NCBI GenBank assembly: GCA_029856155.1 | Contig: JAHQWL010000029.1 | Span: 1 to 51,156 of the forward strand | Source: Promethearchaeia archaeon | GTDB lineage: Archaea; Asgardarchaeota; Lokiarchaeia; Sigyniarchaeales; SOKP01 | Reading direction: 5' to 3' | DNA: 51,156 bases | Shown: piece after piece, positions 36,156 through 46,012 of the stretch | Numbering within the stretch: position 1 is the stretch's first letter | Layout: every line of letters starts with the position of its first letter | Made by a program: the position numbers and the translations under genes | The notes under the pieces: model-generated | Told to the model about the DNA's origin: nothing | The model's input: only the letters and a program-made list of their open reading frames with translations | The model's database searches: none

Positions 36156-37691
36156 CTAGGGATAATTGAAGATAGAATTTCCAATAACACTTGAATGTGG
36201 TTTAATTCCTAATAATTCTAATAGAGTAGGAACCATATCTGTTGTTTTACAAAATTTTAATTCTATTTTTGGAATTTCAGACGAACCTCCAATAATGAAT
36301 GGGACGATCATACACTTTCTAAGTCCAATATCATGAATGTAAGGTGAAGCACTTTGAGTTACTCCATGATCATAATTAAAACCATATTCCTCTAGCGTTG
36401 AAATAATAATATCGCATGATCTAGGATTTTTAAAATAGCGTGGAATTTGATCTATAATTATTGGAAAATCAATGTGATTTGTAGCATCTAACCATTCATC
36501 TAAAGTATGAAATTTATTATCTAAAATTTTAGCTGATTTCTCATCATCATTATAATGATAAAAATCATTATCTTCAAATGTGTATTTAGTTTGTTGATCT
36601 CTCCCAAAACCTCGATATTCAATCATTCCATGTCTTTTTTTTCCAGAACTTTTTTCTAGATATTCAATATGAATGATTCCTTTTTCTGGTTTATTTTTAT
36701 CATCTCTATAGTACATATATTTAACTCCAGGAATTTTCCACAGAGTATTAAATAGATTAAATTCTTGCTTTCCCTTACCACTAACTTTAAAATCTTGCAT
36801 CTGTCGAATTGAAGGGTGATGATGCCAAGTATCCCCTGGAAAATTAAAAAACCCCACTGATCCAAAATTACAATCAAAATCTCCAGTTCCTTTTTTGGGA
36901 TTATATTGTATAAATCCTTTTTGTTGAAAGAATGGTTCAAGGTCATAAACTTTATTAGCTTTAAAATTACCGTGATCAGTAATTAAACCAATTGCAGTAG
37001 AATCATAATACCCAGTTTTTTTCAAAGTGTTCATTAAAGATCCGAGATATTTGTCGCATTCAATAATTAGATTGATATAATCAGGATGCTCAAATCCTTT
37101 TTCATGCATAATATCATCTGTATGCATAATATAACCTACGCTTATTAATGGAACTTCATTATTAGAGAAATACATACCGGGATTTTCAAAACCATTTGAA
37201 ATGTTTTTAAATATACCCTCCACATCAGAAACTATTTTAGATACAGTAAAATAAGCTCCACGATATAAGAAACAAAAGGAACTTAACATATTCCCTTCAG
37301 GAGCTTGTTCAAATATTGTTTTTACATTTTTTCCAATATCCTTGTTTATTTTTAATACTTGTGATCTATCGCTATAATTACGAATAAAAGGGGGTTTTTT
37401 ACTCTTTGATGGTGGATCTGTCCTATTTACCCAATGATACATTGGGGTACCATTTCCTTCTTTAGGAAAATATCCTGAATACGAGCCAGTAACTATATTC
37501 CCATAACATGGAAAAGTAATAGCGGGATACGAAGTAACACAATTCGAACATTTTATTCCATTCTCTGCAATTTCTGCTATATTTGGAAGCTTACCCTTGT
37601 TGATTAAATCAAATAAATGTTCAGCCCGAATATCATCAAGGATAATTAAAATTACTTGGTTGACCTTTGCGTCTCTAACCATGATAATCAA
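36156..37691 (-). CDS. Alkaline phosphatase-superfamily phosphodiesterase/nucleotide pyrophosphatase-like
   Basis: A 511-residue enzyme of the type I phosphodiesterase/nucleotide pyrophosphatase group. The metal Asp sits in ILIILDDIRAEHL, the nucleophilic Ser/Thr region is YPAITFPCYGNIVTG, and later metal ligands are in MHTDDIMHEKG and LITDHGNFK; a further His is in YDHGVTQS. A final strand-helix with TTDMVPTLLELLGI is typical of this superfamily. No signal peptide. ATG 37691; ATG 37682 is an alternative. It sits upstream of the PHP protein and the mannosidase on the same strand, so a shared role in glycan or phospholipid-linked sugar turnover is possible but unproved. Confidence 0.82.
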   Translation of the reverse strand: MIIMVRDAKVNQVILIILDDIRAEHLFDLINKGKLPNIAEIAENGIKCSNCVTSYPAITFPCYGNIVTGSYSGYFPKEGNGTPMYHWVNRTDPPSKSKKPPFIRNYSDRSQVLKINKDIGKNVKTIFEQAPEGNMLSSFCFLYRGAYFTVSKIVSDVEGIFKNISNGFENPGMYFSNNEVPLISVGYIMHTDDIMHEKGFEHPDYINLIIECDKYLGSLMNTLKKTGYYDSTAIGLITDHGNFKANKVYDLEPFFQQKGFIQYNPKKGTGDFDCNFGSVGFFNFPGDTWHHHPSIRQMQDFKVSGKGKQEFNLFNTLWKIPGVKYMYYRDDKNKPEKGIIHIEYLEKSSGKKRHGMIEYRGFGRDQQTKYTFEDNDFYHYNDDEKSAKILDNKFHTLDEWLDATNHIDFPIIIDQIPRYFKNPRSCDIIISTLEEYGFNYDHGVTQSASPYIHDIGLRKCMIVPFIIGGSSEIPKIELKFCKTTDMVPTLLELLGIKPHSSVIGNSIFNYP

Positions 37692-37823
37692 CTAATGTTC
37701 AATTTAATTTTAAATTTTTTAACAGAATAAATAAAATTTTAAAAATCAGAGTTAAAAATTGAAATTTAAACTTTTCCTTTTTAATCGTAAAATTTTAGTT
37801 TCAGTACACATTTTTCAGATTTA

Positions 37824-38924
37824 ATGAATGAATCTGTAGAACATAATTTTATTGTAGGAATTTTTGGAGAAAATTTAGAGCACAATAAACTTATAGGACA
37901 AGCATTAGGTGCTCCCGGTACAAAATCAGATATCCAATTTTATAATAGACTTGATGCTGAGCTAAACCAAGTATTTTGTGCCTTAACTCCCTTAGATTAT
38001 CCTGATAAAATTAAGCCATTTTTACAAACACTGGTTTTAACTAATATTCACCTTTTGGTGTTAGATTTAGATATTGGCTTAAACTCTATTACCGGTGAAA
38101 TAATAGTTGGCATGGATTTATTTCACCAATTATTTAATACTAAAGCTTTAGTAATTATTTCCGGTATTAACTCAAGTAATGAATGGAAATTATTAGATTT
38201 TAAAAATAAGCTTAAGAAAATCCTTGATACAACAAGTTTAAAAGAAGCAAAAATATTCGATTTAAAGATTAAAGAAGACTACATTACATTGAAAAAGAAA
38301 ATAATTGAAATTCATTTACAGGTTCAAAAATTAAATGTGGAAATTAATGGAATTACCAAAATTTTGATAGATCATGCTTTTCCTGTAAAAGGTATCGGGA
38401 CAGTTATTTTAGGAATAATCAAGGAAGGAAAAGTAAATACTGGTCAGATGTTGGAATTAACAGGATATAATGGCCCAAGTAAAAAAGTTATTATTCGAAG
38501 TATCCAAAAACATGACAGAGATTTTAAAACCGCTATTAAAGGTGATCGGGTCGGTCTTGCTTTAAAAGGTAATATTTCCGCAGATGAGATCAGTAGAGAC
38601 AATATTTTAATTAATCAAGGATTATACAAATCAGAAAACCAAATTAAAGCAAGGATCTTTATCAATCAATTTTATAAACCAAAAAACAATATCCTTAAGC
38701 CAGGAAATGGAATTCAATATAATGCGTTAGTAGATTTAAAATCTACACCATTTAAATTTATCAATGGAGAAGAAATCCTTCCTGGAAGCTCTGGAATAGT
38801 TAATATGAAATTTGATAAATTTCTTTATCATAATGGCTCTGGATTAAAAGGAATTATAACAGATTTTAATCGATTTGAAAATAAATTGAGAATCGTAGGG
38901 TATTTTGATCAATTATTAAACTAA
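37824..38924 (+). CDS. Archaeal SelB-like protein with degenerate GTPase domain
   Basis: A 366-residue EF-Tu/SelB-like protein. Residues ~1-165 align in layout with a translational G domain, but the motifs are lost. The P-loop position reads GIFGENLEHNKLIG (no GKT/S) and the NKxD position is replaced by ISGINSS. Residues ~180-265 form an EF-Tu domain 2-like barrel (FPVKGIGTVILGIIKEGKV, KGDRVGLALKG), and the rest a domain 3-like barrel. This matches the description of the archaeal aSelBL group, SelB relatives that lack GTP-binding residues and have unknown function. A selenocysteine role is not implied by this gene alone. Confidence 0.72.
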   Translation: MNESVEHNFIVGIFGENLEHNKLIGQALGAPGTKSDIQFYNRLDAELNQVFCALTPLDYPDKIKPFLQTLVLTNIHLLVLDLDIGLNSITGEIIVGMDLFHQLFNTKALVIISGINSSNEWKLLDFKNKLKKILDTTSLKEAKIFDLKIKEDYITLKKKIIEIHLQVQKLNVEINGITKILIDHAFPVKGIGTVILGIIKEGKVNTGQMLELTGYNGPSKKVIIRSIQKHDRDFKTAIKGDRVGLALKGNISADEISRDNILINQGLYKSENQIKARIFINQFYKPKNNILKPGNGIQYNALVDLKSTPFKFINGEEILPGSSGIVNMKFDKFLYHNGSGLKGIITDFNRFENKLRIVGYFDQLLN

Positions 38925-39113
38925 AAATTTTAAAGTCTTCCAAATACTAAGCCTATTAAATATTCAATAAGAATGTGTCAAGGATTATTAAAATTAGATG
39001 AATTATTTCGATGCTCAGACTTATCTTTATCTATTCTTTGATAATAATTTATATAAATTTTAAATGAAATATTGTTGTATAGCATTTGAATTTTTAATCT
39101 TTAATCATCGAAA

Positions 39114-40175
39114 ATGGATACTACTCATAAAGTATTTTTCAAAAATTCATCAGATATGAGTGAACTAGAATCTAATTCTGTAGATTTGATGATAACTTCA
39201 CCACCTTATCCTATGATTGAGATGTGGGATTCTTTATTTTTCACTCTAAATAATAAGATAAAACAAGTAATGGAAGAGGAAGATGGTAAAGAAGCATTTA
39301 ATTTAATGCATGCAGAGCTAGATAAAGTATGGAATGAAGTAGCAAGAGTTTTAAAATTAGGAGGAATTGCTTGCATAAATATTGGAGACGCTACAAGAAA
39401 AATTGGTAAAACCTTCCAGTTATTTCCAAATCATGCTAAAATAATCAATTTTTTCCAAAATCATGATTTTGTTGAACTACCTTGTATCTTATGGAGAAAA
39501 CCAACTAATAGCCCGAATAAATTCTTAGGTTCTGGAATGTTACCCCCTAATGCCTACGTTACTCTTGAACATGAATATATTTTAATTTTTAGGAAAGGAA
39601 TTATTAAAAGAGATTTACAACCAAGAGCGGAGAATAGATATCATAGTGCTTTTTTCTGGGAGGAGAGGAATAAGTGGTTTTCAGATATATGGGATGATAT
39701 AAGAGGAATTTCTCAAAATCTTGACAATTCTAATTTTGCTCAAAATGAATTGAGGGAACGATCAGCCGCTTATCCTTTAGAATTACCATATCGTTTGATC
39801 AATATGTTTTCATTATATAAAGATACTATTCTAGATCCATTCTGGGGAACCGGCACAACTTCATTAGCTGCAATGATTTCAGCTCGAAATTCAATTGGGT
39901 ATGAAATCAACCCGGAGTTTATGCAAATATTTAAAAAAAATATAAAAGAACTAAAACAAATGAATATTAATATCAATGAAAATAGATTGAATCAACATAT
40001 TAAATTTTTTGAGAGATATAGGAAAACTGGTAAAGATGTGAAATACTTTTCAGCTTATTATAGATTTCCTGTTGTTACAAAACAAGAAATTGAACTGTTA
40101 TTATATTCCATAAAAGATTATCGTGAAGATGAGAATAAATTTATTTTGCATCATCAAAAATTTGAATTTGAGTAA
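39114..40175 (+). CDS. Site-specific DNA methyltransferase (TSPPY type)
   Basis: A 353-residue amino-methyltransferase. The catalytic motif is ITSPPYP near the N-terminus (residues ~25-31) and the AdoMet motif DPFWGTGTTSLAA near residue 245, so the order is catalytic motif before AdoMet motif, as in beta-type N4-cytosine/N6-adenine methyltransferases. TSPPY favours N4-cytosine. No endonuclease gene is adjacent, so it is a solitary methyltransferase with a possible regulatory or repair role. A TTTATATAAA at 39048-39057 is a good TATA candidate about 60 nt upstream. Confidence 0.85.
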   Translation: MDTTHKVFFKNSSDMSELESNSVDLMITSPPYPMIEMWDSLFFTLNNKIKQVMEEEDGKEAFNLMHAELDKVWNEVARVLKLGGIACINIGDATRKIGKTFQLFPNHAKIINFFQNHDFVELPCILWRKPTNSPNKFLGSGMLPPNAYVTLEHEYILIFRKGIIKRDLQPRAENRYHSAFFWEERNKWFSDIWDDIRGISQNLDNSNFAQNELRERSAAYPLELPYRLINMFSLYKDTILDPFWGTGTTSLAAMISARNSIGYEINPEFMQIFKKNIKELKQMNININENRLNQHIKFFERYRKTGKDVKYFSAYYRFPVVTKQEIELLLYSIKDYREDENKFILHHQKFEFE

Positions 40176-40273
40176 AAAAAAGATCTTGCATTAAAATCCA
40201 TTCTCGAGCAGAGTTTTCCTCAAATAACTTCCTATGAAAGGTTTTTTTATTTGAGTCATTAGTATGGATTTTT

Positions 40274-41134
40274 CTATTTGCAATCTTCTGCTTCCTGGAG
40301 ATTAATTTTTAAGAAAGCCTCTTCTTGGAGATTACGGTTGTCTGATTTTACAGATCGATTGACTTGATGCAAGTGTTTCATAGCATCGTTTTTTCCTTCT
40401 TTAATGTTTTCAATTAGTTCTTTCTTACTGAACCCCCCAGATATCACTAGAGCGGTCTGAAAAGTATGTTCCGGTTCTAAAGTCATAAACTCAATCTGTA
40501 ACGCCGATAAAATCTCTCCTCTTCCTTTATGTAGCGTATTAGAAAGATTCATTTTACTTTGATCGATTTTAAAATCTTTGGTCAAACATGATTCGTAGTT
40601 CGTTGATTTAGATATGGGAGAAAAGCCCCCATATAAACCTGTATCATCATATTGATATATTATATCATTTTCTTCATCGTAACCAGACAAATCATTGTCA
40701 TATCCTGCAAGTCCATTTATATCAAAGTCAAAAACAAAATACATCGAAAAGTCTTTCATAGCAAAATCGGAAATATTTTTTATAGTAAAAAAAGTACCAA
40801 TATACGGTACTTTAGGAGGATTGAAAATGTCTTTGTACACACGTACAAATTGCTTTTTCACTAAGGATATTGGTTGAATTTTCTTTTGTTGAACCAGTTT
40901 CTTAAGATACTCTGTTATATTGAAATCTAAAGTAATCCTACTTAATGCTGTTCCAGCTTTAGTATTAACCATATTGTATATTGGAGTAGGCTCAATATTT
41001 TTTAGGATAATTGGGATTGAACCAATTTTTTCCCCTTCTAGTGTAAAACTGAACCAAGGACCTGTTAATTCTTGTTCACTTAGATAAATAAGATATTTTC
41101 CTTTGTATGTCAGCTCTTTAATTGAAAATCCCAT
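40274..41134 (-). CDS. Unknown beta-rich protein
   Basis: A 286-residue protein of unknown function. Its pattern is mainly alternating beta strands (e.g. GKYLIYLSEQELTGPWFSF, RITLDFNITEYL, DFSMYFVFDFDI) with an Asp/Gly/Tyr-rich loop (GLAGYDNDLSGYDEEND), which could bind calcium or a sugar. The C-terminal 50 residues are helical and charged. The first part recalls a supersandwich-type carbohydrate-related domain, but I cannot name a family. No signal peptide or membrane segment. It is convergent with the methyltransferase. Confidence 0.6.
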   Translation of the reverse strand: MGFSIKELTYKGKYLIYLSEQELTGPWFSFTLEGEKIGSIPIILKNIEPTPIYNMVNTKAGTALSRITLDFNITEYLKKLVQQKKIQPISLVKKQFVRVYKDIFNPPKVPYIGTFFTIKNISDFAMKDFSMYFVFDFDINGLAGYDNDLSGYDEENDIIYQYDDTGLYGGFSPISKSTNYESCLTKDFKIDQSKMNLSNTLHKGRGEILSALQIEFMTLEPEHTFQTALVISGGFSKKELIENIKEGKNDAMKHLHQVNRSVKSDNRNLQEEAFLKINLQEAEDCK

Positions 41135-41328
41135 GACGTATCCGCGGCTGTTTCTTGCTTCAATTGAAGAAATTGAAGATTCAAGTGGCTAAAACATCAT
41201 GCCAAATAATTTTAAGAACTATTTTTATTTAACCTCCTTCAATTTTTTTTAAATTAATTATAAACTTGTTATAGTATACCAATTATTTAAAAAATTTTGA
41301 ACTCATAAAAAAGTTTGTAATGAGAAGA

Positions 41329-42309
41329 TTAAAGTGTTTCTACAACTCTATACGCTATATATAAAAAGCCATCATTAACATTCTCACCTGTTAGTGCTGA
41401 TGTGAGAATGTAATGGAAATCATATTTTTTAGCATATTCCTTAACTTCTTCTTCACTTATAACAATTTCATTAGTCAAATCGGATTTGTTTCCAACTATG
41501 ATAGTGGGAATATTATGCTTCACCGATTTTTGAATATCATTATACCAATTCTCAATACTATTCAAGTGATCAGAACGAGTTCTATCTACTACTATTAAAG
41601 CAGCATTAGCGCCATTATAAAATCTTGCTCTATTCAAATTAAAATGCTGTTGACCTCCAATATCCCATATAATAAAGTTCATCTTAGTATTTTCACTTAG
41701 ATGAATTGTTTTTTTACTAATTTGGACACCTAATGTGGAGATATAATCTGTCTCAAATCTATTTTCCACAAATCTCCTTATTAGTGATGTCTTTCCGACT
41801 TTAAAATCTCCACATATTACTAATTTGTTCGAATATTCTCCCGCTAAATTTGGAAGTTGACCTCCTCGAGTTTTTGACAACGCTTTTATTATTTCTGGGA
41901 TCTTTGGAGATACATCTTCATTTCCGTCTAAAACTAGTTCAATTTTAGAAGCGATATGTTCAGAATATACTTTTAATTCAATATCCGTTGTTGATTGATC
42001 TGCTACTGTGGTTAATATTGAATTTGGACCCATAGAACTAAACACAAACTTTTTATTTCCCGTTGAAGTAATATTGAAAAAGCTACCTGTTGTTCCAAAT
42101 TCAGTTTTAATTCTGTCTATATATGTGTCGAGTATAGCCGATAGTGCTCCAATTATAGCATCTGATTCCTCCTCATTTTCTTGTTTAGATTCTGAAGCTA
42201 TAATAAAACCATCTCTATCGCATATAGCAACGCCTAAAATCCCTTCGACTTCGTTGAAATAATTTTTTATAATCTCTTTTAGCAGCTTAGTACTGGGAAG
42301 CTTTTCCAT
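41329..42309 (-). CDS. Roadblock/LC7 domain fused to a Ras-superfamily small GTPase
   Basis: A 326-residue two-domain protein. Residues ~5-115 are a roadblock/LC7 domain (EGILGVAICDRDGFIIASES, DAIIGALSAILD, KFVFSSMGPNSILTTVAD). From about residue 165 there is a small GTPase with all G boxes: GDFKVGKTS (G1), the Thr of YISTLGVQ (G2), WDIGGQQ (G3), GNKSDL (G4) and TSALTG (G5). The G3 reads GGQQ rather than GQE, closer to Arf/Rag/MglA-like GTPases. In other systems roadblock proteins are GTPase partners or activators; here the two are joined in one chain. No C-terminal prenylation Cys is seen. Confidence 0.92.
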   Translation of the reverse strand: MEKLPSTKLLKEIIKNYFNEVEGILGVAICDRDGFIIASESKQENEEESDAIIGALSAILDTYIDRIKTEFGTTGSFFNITSTGNKKFVFSSMGPNSILTTVADQSTTDIELKVYSEHIASKIELVLDGNEDVSPKIPEIIKALSKTRGGQLPNLAGEYSNKLVICGDFKVGKTSLIRRFVENRFETDYISTLGVQISKKTIHLSENTKMNFIIWDIGGQQHFNLNRARFYNGANAALIVVDRTRSDHLNSIENWYNDIQKSVKHNIPTIIVGNKSDLTNEIVISEEEVKEYAKKYDFHYILTSALTGENVNDGFLYIAYRVVETL

Positions 42310-42449
42310 GGCTATTCATTGTTAAATTTTAATTTAATAATATTACGTTGGAAATATAAATATGAGTATTTAGGTAATATTAAAGTCATATTTACAACCA
42401 CATATACGTGCCATATTGTTTTATATTTATTTTTTAACTTCATTCATTT

Positions 42450-42617
42450 ATGATAGAAACTTCATCCCCCGATCCAGATATGTTGAGATATGAGGAAAGT
42501 ATTGCCAAAATCTTAGATAGAGCAGTGAAACTCTTTAGAAGAACTAATCTTGAAGAACTCGCTGATAAATGGGACAGGATTTTAAAAACCTACGATTCAA
42601 AAAAAAGGAACCATTAA
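42450..42617 (+). CDS. Small helical protein (55 aa)
   Basis: ATG 42450 opens a 55-codon frame ending TAA at 42615-42617, in the gap between the divergent GTPase and the convergent methyltransferase. The product is charged and almost entirely helical (MLRYEESIAKILDRAVKLF, LEELADKWDRILKTYD) with no Cys or membrane segment. A TTTATATTTA 22-31 nt before the ATG would give a leaderless transcript. Function unknown. It is supported by composition and position only. Confidence 0.55.
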   Translation: MIETSSPDPDMLRYEESIAKILDRAVKLFRRTNLEELADKWDRILKTYDSKKRNH

Positions 42618-42633
42618 GACAAACACACACAAT

Positions 42634-44508
42634 CTAACTTTTCAAGGATTCCATATAATTCAAAATATGCTTTTGGTTATCAACTGAAATTTGATATAAA
42701 TCAAAAATTAATGAATCAATTTTTCTCTCGAGATCTTTAATTTCATTTTTTTCCATTAAGATTACTTTTACTAATTCCTTAATTTTTTTAGCCTTTTCTT
42801 TTTCCTCTTTAGATATGGGGATCTTAATAGGAAGATCTTTTATTTTTTCAATTAAAATTCTTGGAAATATTGTTTTATACGTTCCAAATGATTTAATGAA
42901 GTAATATGATAATAAGGTGGAATTAATAATTCCTAATAGATAAAGAATATTAAATTCAGGAATAGAAGATTTTTCTATTTTTAAATTATAAAATGACTGA
43001 GATGTTAGAGATAAATTCTCATCATAAGTCGCACAAATTTTGTTATTTTGGCTTATTTGTCGAATGATAATCCGATCTTCATAATTAGTAAAATCCTTAT
43101 AATTTATTCCTATTTTCGTTGTATCAATATATTTATATTGAGATTTATTATAACGTCTAATTGAGTGTAGGTACAGTTTGAAATTACTTTTTAACCTTTT
43201 GTGGGGTAATGATTTGTAAATAATGTTCTCAATATTGTGTTTATTTAAAGGCGAGTTGCATACGGGACATTTTAATATTTTTTTAGGAATTGGTAAATAT
43301 TTATTGCAGGATTCACAGAATATTATTTCTCCTCTTTTAGTTAACTCAACTCCCCGATTTAAAAGGAATTGAATACCATTTTTTTTAGGTAAATCTTTTA
43401 GTTTGGGGAATTTTGAATTTAAATGGTCAAGAATTAAAATATCCATATCATTTAAATGCACTAAAAATTTATAACCCCATTTTTCAATGATGTTTTGAGG
43501 GATTAGGTTTTCTTGTTGATTTTTTATTTTGATTTTGACTTGGTTTTTATTTCTCTCTAATGCATTGTCTTCTTTCTCTAAGATGATAATAATATTTGAA
43601 ACGACAGGATCATTAAATTTTGGGCCTGTATAATAAATTTCTCTGATCTTTGTATTATTATATATATATTTTCTAATAACGGATCGATTAGAAAGAGCCA
43701 GTAATGAATCTGGAACAATAAACCCGAATAAACCTTGATTTTTTAAAAATTTTAATCCAATTTCTATAAATATCTGATAATAATCATATTGACCTTTATT
43801 TGTTTCATAATTGCCATTTTCAATAATCTGTTTTTGATTAATTAGAATATCTCTAATAAATAAATAAGGAGGATTTCCTACAACATAATTATACTTTTCA
43901 AGAGTATCAATTGTTAGTGTGTTAAAATTATTTATATTGAATAATGGTAATTGATAATTAGGATCTATTTTTCGAATTAATTGCAAAATATCAAATAATA
44001 TATAGTGAATATTAATCTGACATAAAATACAAGCAGTTCGATTAACATCTATCCCATAAATATTATTTTTAATCCTTTCAATTACTATTTTAGCTTCCTC
44101 AACAGTAAATTCCGAAACTCCTTTCCGATCATAAATTTTAAGGTATCTTTTAATCAACCTTCTAATCGCTTGGATAAGAAAACTTCCAGAACCACAACTT
44201 ATATCAATTAATGTTTTAGTTTCAATCTCATTAAAATAATCATAACCTACTCCATCCAAAATATATTCAACTACCGAAAAAGGAGTATAAAATTCGCCTA
44301 ATTTCTTTTTCTCCTTATGCTTTCGCAGATTTTCATATAAACTAATAAAAATGTCGTAGTTTAGACCGATTTTATTTAATAAACTTAGATTTTCAATAAC
44401 CTTATCGATAAAATCTTCCTCATTATGATTATCTATACCTGACTTATAAGAATTCTTTAAATTTCGAATGATGTTTTCCTTATTCAGATAATCAATGAAA
44501 TCTAGCAT
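42634..44508 (-). CDS. N6-adenine DNA methyltransferase, type IIG/type I-like, no nuclease seen
   Basis: A 624-residue gamma-type adenine methyltransferase. KLGEFYTPFSVVEYIL and IDISCGSGSFLIQAI form the AdoMet site (residues ~75-110), YGIDVNRTACILC follows, and the catalytic NPPY is in YNYVVGNPPYLF (about residue 212). The C-terminal half is a TaqI-like target-recognition region ending in coiled helices. It includes an inserted zinc ribbon (CESCNKYLPIPKK then CPVCNSPL) at about residues 398-425. There is no PD-(D/E)XK motif that I can see and no restriction gene adjacent, so it may be a solitary or recently acquired enzyme. Confidence 0.85.
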   Translation of the reverse strand: MLDFIDYLNKENIIRNLKNSYKSGIDNHNEEDFIDKVIENLSLLNKIGLNYDIFISLYENLRKHKEKKKLGEFYTPFSVVEYILDGVGYDYFNEIETKTLIDISCGSGSFLIQAIRRLIKRYLKIYDRKGVSEFTVEEAKIVIERIKNNIYGIDVNRTACILCQINIHYILFDILQLIRKIDPNYQLPLFNINNFNTLTIDTLEKYNYVVGNPPYLFIRDILINQKQIIENGNYETNKGQYDYYQIFIEIGLKFLKNQGLFGFIVPDSLLALSNRSVIRKYIYNNTKIREIYYTGPKFNDPVVSNIIIILEKEDNALERNKNQVKIKIKNQQENLIPQNIIEKWGYKFLVHLNDMDILILDHLNSKFPKLKDLPKKNGIQFLLNRGVELTKRGEIIFCESCNKYLPIPKKILKCPVCNSPLNKHNIENIIYKSLPHKRLKSNFKLYLHSIRRYNKSQYKYIDTTKIGINYKDFTNYEDRIIIRQISQNNKICATYDENLSLTSQSFYNLKIEKSSIPEFNILYLLGIINSTLLSYYFIKSFGTYKTIFPRILIEKIKDLPIKIPISKEEKEKAKKIKELVKVILMEKNEIKDLERKIDSLIFDLYQISVDNQKHILNYMESLKS

Positions 44509-44722
44509 AAATTATTGGAACTTGATAGCATTTTTTAAAATTAAATCATATGAGTATTTCTTTTTTTTTATTTATAATTTAATAGTATCAATTATATATT
44601 GAGACAATGGTATAAAATTGAAGATGTAAGGAATTGATAAATAGACTTCTAAAATATAACAAATTTAAATAATATTGAACTATTAGTTTTTTGTTAGAGT
44701 AAAAGGAATTCATAGAAGAATA

Positions 44723-45823
44723 ATGATTATCGACATATTTGTGATTATAGCTTCAATAATAATTTCTGTATTCGATATTACTTATATTTACTATAAAAGA
44801 GAAAATTTTGGTAACAAAATTAATTTATATTTAAACAGTCTAATCTATTTATTTTTTGGAATATTCTTTTTTACATCTTTCATATTATCAACTGAGACTT
44901 ATTTTTCAGAAACTACTACATTAGTTCTTTGGAATCTCTCAATAATTTTTTGGGTATTTTCTCTAAGTTTGTTAAGTATTATTCATAGATTTATAATTAA
45001 TTTTAAGAAGAAAGTAGTTTTTTCAACTTTTTTTTATTCACTTATTATAGGGATAATTTTGGGTTTAATCTTCTACTCTCAAGCATTTACAATTAACTCT
45101 AATAGTGGAATTTATTCTTATGGATTTAAAAATATACTGTTGTTACTTTTCCTGTTATGTTATAACTTTATAATAATAGGCATTTTTTGCTGTAATCTTA
45201 TAAAGTATTATTCCAATATCCGTGATGATAGATCGAGAAAGATGTTAATTAATCTTACTTCTCAATTTTCCATTATTATAATATTGTATTCAGTATACAT
45301 TCTCACTCAAAATATTATTTTTAGGTATTTCTATGAACTTATCTACTTAATTGGTATATCGTGTGCATCCTATTACATAATCAAAAAACCATTTTTCTTT
45401 ATTGGACTAACTAATAGGATCTATGATTTTATCATATTCCATCGAAGTGGAATTCTTTTATATTCATATAATTTTGAGACAGGGGTAGAAACTGATGATT
45501 CTCTTTTAAAAGGGTCAATATTAATTGGAATCAACCACATCCTTTCGAATTTGATTAATAAAAAGGATCAATTAGGGCTTATAAAAATGCAAAATAGAGA
45601 TATTATACTTGAATACGATATTAGTCATGGTTATGCTATATTATTAACTACTGATCATAAAAATGCGTATATTGATAAAGCTGTGAATAATTTTATGGTT
45701 AAATTTACGGGATTAAATAAAGAAAAACTGCAAAAACTAACTGGTCTTATTGACATCTCAGAATTTAGAAATGCAAAAGATATTTTATTAGAATTTTTCG
45801 AACCTTTTATTATGAAAGGCTAA
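44723..45823 (+). CDS. Multi-spanning membrane protein with C-terminal longin/roadblock-like domain (copy 1)
   Basis: A 366-residue protein. The first ~230 residues hold about seven hydrophobic helices with short loops. Residues ~235-366 form a soluble alpha/beta domain (FIIFHRSGILLYSYNF, LIGINHILSNLI, IILEYDISHGYAILLTTDHKNA, then helical IDISEFRNAKDILLEFF). The soluble part has the strand-strand-helix-strand-strand-strand-helix pattern of longin/roadblock domains. The next gene is its paralogue, and the soluble halves share LYSY-F, LIGINHILS and the HKNA-containing segment. A T-rich terminator-like run follows. Role unknown; possibly a membrane anchor for small-GTPase regulation. Confidence 0.7.
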   Translation: MIIDIFVIIASIIISVFDITYIYYKRENFGNKINLYLNSLIYLFFGIFFFTSFILSTETYFSETTTLVLWNLSIIFWVFSLSLLSIIHRFIINFKKKVVFSTFFYSLIIGIILGLIFYSQAFTINSNSGIYSYGFKNILLLLFLLCYNFIIIGIFCCNLIKYYSNIRDDRSRKMLINLTSQFSIIIILYSVYILTQNIIFRYFYELIYLIGISCASYYIIKKPFFFIGLTNRIYDFIIFHRSGILLYSYNFETGVETDDSLLKGSILIGINHILSNLINKKDQLGLIKMQNRDIILEYDISHGYAILLTTDHKNAYIDKAVNNFMVKFTGLNKEKLQKLTGLIDISEFRNAKDILLEFFEPFIMKG

Positions 45824-46012
45824 ATATATTTGTAATTTATTTTTTTTGAAAAAAATTTCAATTAACACTGTTTTTTTCAATTTATTTAGATATTATCACA
45901 AATAAAATAAAATTATATTTATGACTGTGTCTTCTAGATTCAATAACATACAATGGGTTAAAATTTTAATTATAGAAATCACAATATATGTAAAGACTTG
46001 TGAATAAATTCT

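Noticed and set aside
37824..38924. A functional selenocysteine elongation factor
   Set aside because: GTP-binding motifs are missing, and no tRNA-Sec or SECIS element was found in the window.
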